From: ANME-2 cluster archaeon
GTDB lineage: Archaea > Halobacteriota > Methanosarcinia > Methanosarcinales > Methanogasteraceae
NCBI GenBank assembly: GCA_003601535.1
Contig: PIXW01000071.1
Location: 1-6,727, forward strand
Direction: 5' to 3'
Length of the DNA: 6,727 nt
The notes beneath the pieces were generated by a model. The model was given only the letters and a program-made list of their open reading frames with translations, had not been told where the DNA came from and did not search any database. The translations under genes and the position numbers were made by a program. Numbering within the stretch: the first letter of the stretch is position 1; every line of letters begins with the position of its first letter. Shown piece by piece: positions 1-5,063 of this stretch.

Positions 1-602
1 CAGATGCTGCACTTCGGACTGACCGGCGTACAGATGTTCTGTCCGTGAACCACGAGCAGATCATTAAAATCTCTCCAGTACTTCTCAGGCAGTATCCTTC
101 TCAACTCAAACTCGGTCTGATCCGGCGTATTTGTCACAACAAGCCCGAGCCGGTTCGAGATTCTGTGCACATGCGTGTCTACAGCGATTCCTGGTTTGTT
201 GAACCCGTGAGTGATTACAATGTTTGCGGTCTTTCTTCCCACGCCTTTGAATTTCAGAAGATCATCGATCTCATCAGGGACATTCGAATGATATTGTTCT
301 ATCAGTTCTTTTGATATTTCCAGGATCTGCACGGCTTTTCTACGGTAGAAACCAACCGGATAGATCGCGTTCTCTATATCGGAAGCGCTCAGCCGGAGCA
401 TCTCTTCAGGCGTTTTAGCCAGAGAGAAGAGGCGATTTGAAGCGGCAGATGTCACCTCATCCTTTGTTCTGAGACTCAGGAGGCACGAGATCAGGACAAG
501 GAACGGGTCGCGTTCTCCTGCGACTTTCGTGATAGCAGAAGCCGCGAATTTTGCATTCTGGTCTTTCAGGATCCGGACGATCTCATCAATATAGGGGTTC
601 AT
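1..602 (-). CDS. nth: Endonuclease III (DNA glycosylase/AP lyase), 3' end outside the window
   Basis: Base-excision repair enzyme that removes oxidised pyrimidines and nicks the abasic site. Reading the minus strand from ATG at 602 gives 200 codons with no stop, so the C-terminus is cut off by the window edge; family members are about 210-220 residues. Visible signatures are LLSLRTKDEVT (41-51), the helix-hairpin-helix LLKFKGVGRKTAN (115-127) with the catalytic lysine at K124, and the catalytic aspartate D142 in VDTHVHR. The start of the C-terminal [4Fe-4S] loop is also present: C191-x6-C198-x2-, followed by the partial codon TG, which fits the expected third cysteine. Start choice: ATG 602 leads directly into the family N-terminus, and no other ATG lies just upstream in frame. 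No Shine-Dalgarno sequence is visible, but a TATA-like element lies about 40 nt upstream, so the gene may have its own promoter separate from serS. Identification is firm; only the end is missing. Confidence 0.95.
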   Translation of the reverse strand, partial: MNPYIDEIVRILKDQNAKFAASAITKVAGERDPFLVLISCLLSLRTKDEVTSAASNRLFSLAKTPEEMLRLSASDIENAIYPVGFYRRKAVQILEISKELIEQYHSNVPDEIDDLLKFKGVGRKTANIVITHGFNKPGIAVDTHVHRISNRLGLVVTNTPDQTEFELRRILPEKYWRDFNDLLVVHGQNICTPVSPKCSI

Positions 603-642
603 GGGTGTGATCAGGTGCTCAGAGTTCCACCATCCGATCTTG

Positions 643-650
643 CTATAAAC
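643..650 (-). promoter_or_regulatory. Putative TATA box of nth
   Basis: On the minus strand this reads GTTTATAG, an archaeal TATA-like element about 41 nt upstream of the nth ATG. A transcript starting about 25 nt downstream would have a short leader of roughly 15-20 nt, in keeping with the absence of a Shine-Dalgarno sequence. This is based on sequence resemblance only. Confidence 0.35.
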
Positions 651-684
651 TACAGTGCCTCTCATCGATCGTGGTGTGACGCTC

Positions 685-711
685 CAGGCATAGCATCTAC
701 TCGTACGCCTG
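685..711 (-). terminator. Possible 3' hairpin just downstream of serS
   Basis: The minus-strand transcript contains CAGGCGUA, an 11-nt loop, then UAUGCCUG, starting 4 nt after the serS stop codon. The arms pair over 8 bp with one G-U wobble. On the opposite strand that wobble would be an A-C mismatch, so the structure is complete only in the serS-sense RNA. No U-run follows immediately. It could mark a 3' end or processing site, or be fortuitous. Confidence 0.3.
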
Positions 712-715
712 ACCT

Positions 716-2209
716 CTACATAAACACAAACCCTTGCGGCAGCTCACCGATGATATCCCTGAACGATTCTGGCCAGTTCTCATAATCGAGTCCTTTCTGT
801 GCCAGAAATGCGCTCGCCCAGCGCTCAAGCCCGACTCCAGAACATCCGCTCCACAGATCGTGTCCGCTCTGCGATTTCACATTGAATCCAAGCGGATATT
901 TGTCTCCATTCACGCTCACATTCTGAAATTCGAGCCAATCGTTTCGATATGGGATCAATGATTCGTAATCGATCGTTCCTACCCGCTCATCCCCCGTGGT
1001 TCCTGTCAGACCTTCCTGCGCCATGAACCATGGCGTAACCCATGCCTTCCGCCATGTCAGTTCCAGTATCTCCTCAAAGATGTATTTGTACCGCTCCTGA
1101 AGAAGCACCGACTCTTCGACGACCTGCTCTGGCGTGCCCATCCACACGATCTCGATTCTGTGGAACTCGTCCACCCGCTCGATGCCGTGGATGCCTCCAC
1201 TCTCGTACCTGTGCGACGTACCTGATCGATCGAATACCCGGACCGGAAATGCGTCATCAGGGATGGTTCTTCCCTGCAGGAATGGCCAGAATGGCGGGCA
1301 CTGTGCATAGCACAAGCCTCCGATAGGCTTATCAATCTTTTCTCCGATCAGATCGAACGGAATCTCATGAGTGACCTTGTAGTAGTCAGAAACCTCCTCC
1401 CAGAACTCAGGATCTCTGGTTTTTGGAGGAGATACATAGTAAATTTCAGGGTAAACGCCCTTTGCATGTCCTGATCGCTTCCAGACATCCCATGTCACGA
1501 GCTTTGGAAAGATCATCTCCCTGTACCCAAGAAAATCAAGAACCTCCGTTTTCACGATGCTTTCGAATGCCCGGAAGATTGCGGTGGACTCAGGACCATG
1601 TATCCACTGCCCGCGTGACGCTCCATGTTTGATCCAGTTACGTTTGACCATTTCGGGTGTCGGGTCGTAATCGCATAGAATTGGTTTTTGCGCACTCTCC
1701 CAGAGCAGATTCCAGTGTTCCTCTTTTCCTCCGTACTCCTGTGCTGCAATCTTATCCTCGATCAATGTGAGGATCCGGTCAGGTATTCGATTCCGGATCT
1801 GCGATTCGTCAATCTCCATCCACACACTGATCTCTTTACCATCAAACTCAATATTTGAGACATAAGGAATCTTTGCTGCTTTGACTGGATTTTCTGATGG
1901 GATTCTTGCAACAAAAGACTCGATTTCGATGCCTCTTATCCCTATGCGGTATTTTTTCCCAAGAAGAGTTGCAAGAGGCTTTCTCAATCGAAGAATCGCA
2001 TCATGGGCACGCACATACCGGTCGGATTCGATTTCAACTGTTATCTTCCGGTCTTCGATCTGGTAGTTCAGTATTCTTGCTCCCTTCCCTGCTGGCGCGC
2101 CCTTTGCCAGCAATGTCTCGTTTGCTTCATTTATAAAACTGGATATGTCTGCATCTGCCTGATCTGCAGGTGCACTCGTGTTGAAGTTGCCGATCAGATG
2201 AAAATACAT
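716..2209 (-). CDS. serS: Seryl-tRNA synthetase, methanogenic type (SerRS2)
   Basis: Charges tRNA-Ser with serine in the cytoplasm. At 497 residues it matches the zinc-dependent class II SerRS variant restricted to methanogens and close relatives, not the common bacterial/eukaryotic type. The N-terminal tRNA-binding domain spans about 1-165, including [17 protein letters not shown] and [10 protein letters not shown]. The catalytic core follows, with [16 protein letters not shown] (motif 1 region), [20 protein letters not shown] (motif 2) and [11 protein letters not shown] (motif 3). From the spacing of the ligands reported for the Methanosarcina barkeri enzyme (Cys306, Glu355, Cys461), the zinc ligands here should be Cys304, Glu353 and Cys456, all present. 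The serine-binding and WFMAQEG stretches are intact. The ATG at 2209 fits the family N-terminus. The gene lies 48 nt after fwdD in the same orientation, so it may be read through from the mptD cluster or use a weak AT-rich element (GAATTTAAC on the minus strand) in the gap. No truncation is seen. Confidence 0.97.
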   Translation of the reverse strand: MYFHLIGNFNTSAPADQADADISSFINEANETLLAKGAPAGKGARILNYQIEDRKITVEIESDRYVRAHDAILRLRKPLATLLGKKYRIGIRGIEIESFVARIPSENPVKAAKIPYVSNIEFDGKEISVWMEIDESQIRNRIPDRILTLIEDKIAAQEYGGKEEHWNLLWESAQKPILCDYDPTPEMVKRNWIKHGASRGQWIHGPESTAIFRAFESIVKTEVLDFLGYREMIFPKLVTWDVWKRSGHAKGVYPEIYYVSPPKTRDPEFWEEVSDYYKVTHEIPFDLIGEKIDKPIGGLCYAQCPPFWPFLQGRTIPDDAFPVRVFDRSGTSHRYESGGIHGIERVDEFHRIEIVWMGTPEQVVEESVLLQERYKYIFEEILELTWRKAWVTPWFMAQEGLTGTTGDERVGTIDYESLIPYRNDWLEFQNVSVNGDKYPLGFNVKSQSGHDLWSGCSGVGLERWASAFLAQKGLDYENWPESFRDIIGELPQGFVFM

Positions 2210-2257
2210 AAAGCTATGATATAGTCGTATCCAGTTAAATTCTTTCGTCCGTTCGAT

Positions 2258-2644
2258 TTATGAAACAGATCGACTCAACAGTTCATCAATCGCAGGTATC
2301 TCCTGCTGTGACCTGCTCACCGTTGCAGAGACCGGATAGACTCCAAGAATGTTTGACCATACGCTTTCCGGCATATATCCGATTCCGGGATGTTCCTCTT
2401 CAGATTCCTTTGCTGTAACGACAACATTCACCCCCTCACTCTTGATCGCTACAGTATCTCCGTCCTTAATCCCGATCTTCTTCAAATCTCCAGAATCAAG
2501 CATGATTATTGCGGATAGATCCTGGTACTCCCTGCTGAACTTCCCGTATTTCAACTTCGCCTCGATCTGGAAGATGTCAGGATATGTTACGATCATAATC
2601 TTGCACTCCGGCGCTGCAAGAAACTCCTCGAATTGCAACCGCAT
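2258..2644 (-). CDS. fwdD: Formylmethanofuran dehydrogenase subunit D-like protein (molybdopterin-dinucleotide-binding domain)
   Basis: Small cytoplasmic subunit related to FwdD/FmdD, the beta-barrel that completes the binding site for the molybdopterin guanine dinucleotide in the tungsten/molybdenum catalytic unit. The 128-residue product contains family stretches such as GKFSREYQDLSAIIMLDSGD, LKKIGIKDGDTVAIKSE and EEHPGIGYMPESVWSN, matching FwdD's pattern of an acidic region, G-x-x-x-GDTV and HPGIAF-x-P-x-G-x-WAN. The usual GPWAN is SVWSN here, so it is somewhat divergent. Start choice: the frame can be extended five codons to a TTG at 2659. ATG 2644 is preferred because GAGG lies 9 nt upstream and it follows the fwdB stop codon by one base, indicating translational coupling. 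It is the partner gene of the FwdB-like protein. No A, C, E, F or G subunit genes are present in the window, so its complex partners must be encoded elsewhere, or it works only with its neighbour. Confidence 0.85.
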   Translation of the reverse strand: MRLQFEEFLAAPECKIMIVTYPDIFQIEAKLKYGKFSREYQDLSAIIMLDSGDLKKIGIKDGDTVAIKSEGVNVVVTAKESEEEHPGIGYMPESVWSNILGVYPVSATVSRSQQEIPAIDELLSRSVS

Positions 2645-2645
2645 A

Positions 2646-3755
2646 TCACATCGCCTCAAGTAGTTGATTCATAATGCTGGCATCAGAGATGCGCTCGCTT
2701 TCCATGATTCTGGGAAGATCCACCTCAACGCCATCCATGCGCACCGCACTTCCGGCACAATCGACACCACCTGCAGCACACGGGATCACGACATCGGCAT
2801 ATCTTGACGATATGGTGTCATTCGGATCGATCACGATCATCTTTCCATTGATCTCGTGCACTGGAAGCGAATTCAGGAGATCAAATCCGAGACAGAGAAC
2901 GCAGTCTGCTTCATGCATATCTATGCCGCTATCCGCACGACCATGTAACTGTGCAGCGATCGAGCGCAGATTGTATCCTGGAGTCATGGGAAGGATGTGG
3001 AAATTGGAGACCTCGTTCAGCTCATCCATCAACCGGATGATCGCGTCCTGCGGTGTTGTCATACCAGTACCGGCAAAGATTACACCGAACTCGGCTTTCT
3101 TCAACGTGCCTGCAAGTTTCAGTATCTGTTTCTTGTCGTAGGTTGTCTTTGGAACTTTATTGTGAAGCCCGTCTATCAGTGCGTCGATGAAATCAGCATC
3201 CAGACCCGGATGGATTTTGTGCACCTCTCTGCAGATACTCGCAGTATGTGAGTAACGGAGATCGATTGTGATCGCAATCCGGTCCTCTTCCCAGCCATGC
3301 TGCCGTTTCTCACCGCGCGGGTAGTACGCATACTTGGATAACAATCGCGGATGCGTGTTCATAGGATCGCATTCCCAGAATACGATCACATCCGCATAAT
3401 CCCGCACATCAGAGAGTGTGCAGGTTTTGACCCTGTTATTGAGGATGTTTTCAATGATTCCTGTGTGGAACGTCTTGATGCTTGCATCAATTTTTTCTGC
3501 CAGTCTGATGCCTGTTTGCTGCGTTTCGGTGATGGAATTTCCGAATCCAACAAAAACAGGTCTCTTTGCATGAGAAAGGATATCAAGAGCACCCTTGATT
3601 GCGGAATCCATATCCACAACCTTCCGGTCCACCATCGGATTGATCTGCTGCCTGTTCCTGATGTGCGCAGTCCCGATCCTGCATGCATCCCTAACCTCAC
3701 CATCATATTTTTCAACATCCTCGCAGAGGAGCGCACAACCTGTGCATACCATCAT
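2646..3755 (-). CDS. fwdB: Formylmethanofuran dehydrogenase subunit B-like protein, divergent at the active site
   Basis: Paralogue or divergent form of FwdB/FmdB, the molybdopterin-binding subunit that reduces CO2 or oxidises formate in the formylmethanofuran dehydrogenase complex. At 369 residues it is shorter than the usual ~430. The N-terminal [4Fe-4S] cysteines are intact (C4-x2-C7-x3-C11, then C25 in ACRIG). Further family blocks are ADVIVFWECDPMNTHPRLLSKY (121-142 region), YYPRGEKR, GTGMTT (229-234), LPMTPGYN and SAVRMDGV near the end. Two oddities stand out. Aligned without gaps to the typical SVCHGPS metal-ligand motif, the Cys/Sec position is Phe96 (codon TTC), followed by the conserved His97. 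The region after GYN262 is about 22 residues shorter and lacks the usual GYPRYNPGE-type block. The gene overlaps mptD by 4 nt (ATGA). A second ATG one codon later has better spacing to the GAGGTGA ribosome site and may be the true start. The family is clear; whether it has canonical activity is doubtful. Confidence 0.85.
   Translation of the reverse strand: MMVCTGCALLCEDVEKYDGEVRDACRIGTAHIRNRQQINPMVDRKVVDMDSAIKGALDILSHAKRPVFVGFGNSITETQQTGIRLAEKIDASIKTFHTGIIENILNNRVKTCTLSDVRDYADVIVFWECDPMNTHPRLLSKYAYYPRGEKRQHGWEEDRIAITIDLRYSHTASICREVHKIHPGLDADFIDALIDGLHNKVPKTTYDKKQILKLAGTLKKAEFGVIFAGTGMTTPQDAIIRLMDELNEVSNFHILPMTPGYNLRSIAAQLHGRADSGIDMHEADCVLCLGFDLLNSLPVHEINGKMIVIDPNDTISSRYADVVIPCAAGGVDCAGSAVRMDGVEVDLPRIMESERISDASIMNQLLEAM
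2654..2657 (-). promoter_or_regulatory. Shine-Dalgarno sequence deciding the fwdD start
   Basis: Minus-strand GAGG, placed inside the last codons of fwdB and separated by 9 nt from ATG 2644. It supports ATG 2644 over the upstream TTG at 2659 and implies coupled translation of the B and D subunits. Confidence 0.5.
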
Positions 3756-4105
3756 CTCACCTCGATCTGCTGTACAGACATCAACGGATAATCCATCTGC
3801 TCCTCATATCTCATGCCAACATGTACAAGCGCAGCACCGAGTCCGATGACCGCGGTCACATCAAGCATCCTGCCCTCCAGCTCACAGTATCCGAAATCGT
3901 TCAGGCGTTCCCTGATCATTTCACGATCGATGGACACTGAAATTTCCTGTACATACGGCTGCAATGAGATGCAATCCCTGATTGCGCTCTCCAGACCATC
4001 GACGGTATCCGGATTGACAGGAGAACCAACGAACTGGTGATACAGGGCACCAAGTTTGATCCCAGCCTCGAACAGGGCGCGATCCCGGTCTGTTATCTCG
4101 ATCAT
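3752..4105 (-). CDS. mptD: Archaeal dihydroneopterin aldolase MptD
   Basis: Cleaves 7,8-dihydroneopterin to 6-hydroxymethyl-7,8-dihydropterin and glycolaldehyde, an early step in making the pterin of methanopterin. The product is a 117-residue single-domain protein of the archaeal family (formerly DUF381; Methanocaldococcus jannaschii MJ1585), unrelated to bacterial FolB. The hallmark segment FEAGIKLGALYHQFVGSPV lies at residues 12-30. Recalling the M. jannaschii protein, Glu13, His23 and Gln49 sit at the spacing of residues reported as functionally important, and Tyr100 may be the counterpart of a further one. The C-terminal block DVTAVIGLGAALVHVGMRYEEQMDYP is also typical. The ATG at 4105 lies just before the conserved region; no Shine-Dalgarno is visible, but a TATA-like element 28 nt upstream suggests a short leader. 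It is the first gene of a compact cluster with the fwdB-like and fwdD-like genes and overlaps the former, so it probably heads that operon. Confidence 0.93.
   Translation of the reverse strand: MIEITDRDRALFEAGIKLGALYHQFVGSPVNPDTVDGLESAIRDCISLQPYVQEISVSIDREMIRERLNDFGYCELEGRMLDVTAVIGLGAALVHVGMRYEEQMDYPLMSVQQIEVR
3757..3763 (-). promoter_or_regulatory. Strong Shine-Dalgarno sequence for the fwdB-like gene
   Basis: Minus-strand GAGGTGA, a close match to the archaeal anti-16S consensus, encoded within the last codons of mptD. It sits 1 nt before the first ATG (3755) and 4 nt before the second (3752), so the second ATG is favoured by spacing. It indicates translational coupling of mptD and the fwdB-like gene. 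Confidence 0.6.
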
Positions 4106-4129
4106 ATATGATGAGTGGTATCTGCGATG

Positions 4130-4140
4130 TTACTTAAGAT
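4130..4140 (-). promoter_or_regulatory. Putative TATA box of the mptD-fwdB-fwdD cluster
   Basis: The minus strand reads ATCTTAAGTAA here, with the TTAAG core about 28-33 nt before the mptD ATG. This is compatible with an archaeal promoter giving a nearly leaderless transcript. A second AT-rich candidate, GATTTATTG, lies about 20 nt further upstream. Both calls rest only on resemblance. Confidence 0.3.
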
Positions 4141-4182
4141 TGCGCCATCAATAAATCGCCCCCGGATTCACCGCCAGAATAA

Positions 4183-4347
4183 TCATCTCGTTGACACGAT
4201 CTTCACCACATCCCCATCCTCCAGAACCCGTCCCATCCTCATCCTCTGCCGTGCATCCACCGCATATAAGAAGCCCTCTCCGATATCGGTGTGAATCTGA
4301 TACGCGAGATCGTGCGCTGTGCTGCCTCTTCTCATCAAAAACAGGCA
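4183..4347 (-). pseudogene. C-terminal TGS-domain remnant of a YchF/Obg-type GTPase (ATPase)
   Basis: The frame ending at the TGA at 4183-4185 encodes LMRRGSTAHDLAYQIHTDIG followed by a GEGFLYAVDARQ stretch and LEDGDVVKIVSTR. This is the C-terminal TGS domain of the archaeal YchF-like protein, a ~390-residue P-loop NTPase of the translation/ribosome-associated Obg superfamily. The LMRRGST-x-DLA and HTDIG motifs fit YchF better than the related DRG proteins. Everything upstream (G domain, helical insert) is absent: homology ends around 4345, where the inverted repeat and then the low-GC orphan gene begin. The frame stays open to an ATG at 4398, three bases after the upstream gene's stop, so a 71-residue free TGS protein could in principle be made. 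The domain sequence shows no internal lesion, suggesting recent truncation or retained use. The left breakpoint is approximate. Confidence 0.65.
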
Positions 4348-4349
4348 AC

Positions 4350-4393
4350 CCGCCAAGGCAAGTCCTGAAAGGGCGCAGCGTTTTGCTTGGCGG
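4350..4393. repeat. Imperfect inverted repeat at the YchF breakpoint
   Basis: The outer arms CCGCCAAG (4350-4357) and CTTGGCGG (4386-4393) are perfectly complementary. After a one-base bulge the pairing continues with CAA/TTG, enclosing a GC-rich loop. The repeat lies exactly between the truncated YchF coding sequence and the stop of the low-GC gene. It could be a transcription terminator for that gene, the end of a mobile element, or a recombination scar; no element family is recognised. Confidence 0.5.
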
Positions 4394-4401
4394 TACATTT
4401 T

Positions 4402-5013
4402 CTAAATCCATCCTTGTGTATATTTTGAGTAATTATATTCATCTATTAACTTGATAACTGTTTTATCTGACCGACTGATGTAGTTTTTAACTTCATCTGC
4501 CATGTCTTTCGTGATCTTGCAAAATGAAACATATCTTTCTGCGGGATTCTTGTTATAGTAGCATTTGTAGGCTTTTGCTATTTTAGTATCCCAAAGGGGA
4601 AAGAACTTAGGGGCTAAAAGATGTAAAGCTTTAGCCACTGACACAGGGCTTTTTCTTCCTTGCGCTTTCCCTGAATCAATTTGCAAAACCTCACAAAACT
4701 TGTTGAATAAATCCTTTATAGCATCTTCATCGGAATTTGATAAACTCGAAATATCTCTGTTTCTGAAGCTTTCAATCTTTTGGAAATTTTCGGTTATGCA
4801 GTCCTCCAGTTTATCAAAATCGAAAATTCCAAATTTATAAAATGCCTGATTCCATGTTAACAACAATGCACCTAATCCATCTGCCATACCTGGAGGTTTG
4901 CCCCAAAAACAAGATACGTGGGAAGTTGCTGCTTTATATATAGTATCACGCTTCTCATGCTTTTCATATTCCTCGCAACCCTTGATAAATTCTTCACGAT
5001 CTGGGATATACAT
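4402..5013 (-). CDS. Hypothetical protein, 203 aa, low-GC orphan
   Basis: Not recognised as a named family. The product is a soluble, mostly helical-looking 203-residue protein without signal peptide or membrane segment. Notable stretches are GMADGLGALLLTWNQAFYKFG (about 41-61), a basic GRKSPVSVAKALHLLAPKFF (about 118-137) and FPLWDTKIAKAY. The phrase 'LHLLxPKxFPxWDxxIAKA' resembles a segment seen in several uncharacterised prokaryotic proteins, but I cannot tie it to a function. The start at ATG 5013 is well supported: GGAGGT lies 11 nt upstream, with a TATA-like element before it. Base composition is strikingly AT-rich (one sampled 60-nt stretch is about 32% G+C, against about 57% for a stretch of serS), and AAA/AAT/TTT codons are frequent, unlike the neighbouring core genes. 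Together with the broken YchF gene immediately downstream, this suggests horizontal acquisition. The frame is long, intact and has a good ribosome site, so it is probably a real gene. Confidence 0.75.
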   Translation of the reverse strand: MYIPDREEFIKGCEEYEKHEKRDTIYKAATSHVSCFWGKPPGMADGLGALLLTWNQAFYKFGIFDFDKLEDCITENFQKIESFRNRDISSLSNSDEDAIKDLFNKFCEVLQIDSGKAQGRKSPVSVAKALHLLAPKFFPLWDTKIAKAYKCYYNKNPAERYVSFCKITKDMADEVKNYISRSDKTVIKLIDEYNYSKYTQGWI

Positions 5014-5024
5014 ATTTTATTTAT

Positions 5025-5030
5025 ACCTCC
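5025..5030 (-). promoter_or_regulatory. Shine-Dalgarno sequence of the 203-aa gene
   Basis: Minus-strand GGAGGT, 11 nt before ATG 5013. It is a strong match to the archaeal ribosome-binding consensus and fixes the start of the orphan gene. Confidence 0.6.
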
Positions 5031-5052
5031 ATTCATTTAAATTCTGCTATAA

Positions 5053-5063
5053 TACTTAAATTT
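5053..5063 (-). promoter_or_regulatory. Putative TATA box for the 203-aa gene
   Basis: The minus strand reads AAATTTAAGTA immediately after (and overlapping) the stop codon of the beta-helix gene. It is AT-rich and about 25-30 nt upstream of the Shine-Dalgarno sequence, a workable archaeal promoter position. The whole spacer is AT-rich, so the call is weak. Confidence 0.3.

Noticed and set aside
45..314. Plus-strand open frame of 89 codons at the left end
   Set aside because: It lies antisense to endonuclease III, whose minus-strand translation carries the full set of catalytic and helix-hairpin-helix motifs; the plus frame has no recognisable features.
2645..2659. TTG start for the fwdD-like gene at 2659
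   Set aside because: ATG 2644 has a better-placed GAGG ribosome site, and the extra residues MRRCD have no counterpart in the family.
3468..3470. Possible selenocysteine (in-frame TGA) at the FwdB metal-ligand position
   Set aside because: The codon at the aligned position is TTC (Phe), not TGA or a Cys codon, and there is no internal stop in the frame.
2003..3849. Several plus-strand frames of 70-155 codons opposite serS, fwdD and fwdB
   Set aside because: They arise from the codon bias of the strongly supported minus-strand genes, and none shows a family motif.
4325..4345. Frameshift at the T5 run as the cause of the YchF truncation
   Set aside because: Shifting the frame at the T-run gives GLPV-like residues that loosely recall the usual VLPDA, but further upstream neither alternative frame resembles YchF, so the missing body is a real deletion or replacement.
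4148..4411. Alternative 87-codon minus-strand frame overlapping the TGS remnant
   Set aside because: It is a shadow of the TGS frame; its translation has no domain resemblance, while the other frame matches the YchF C-terminus clearly.
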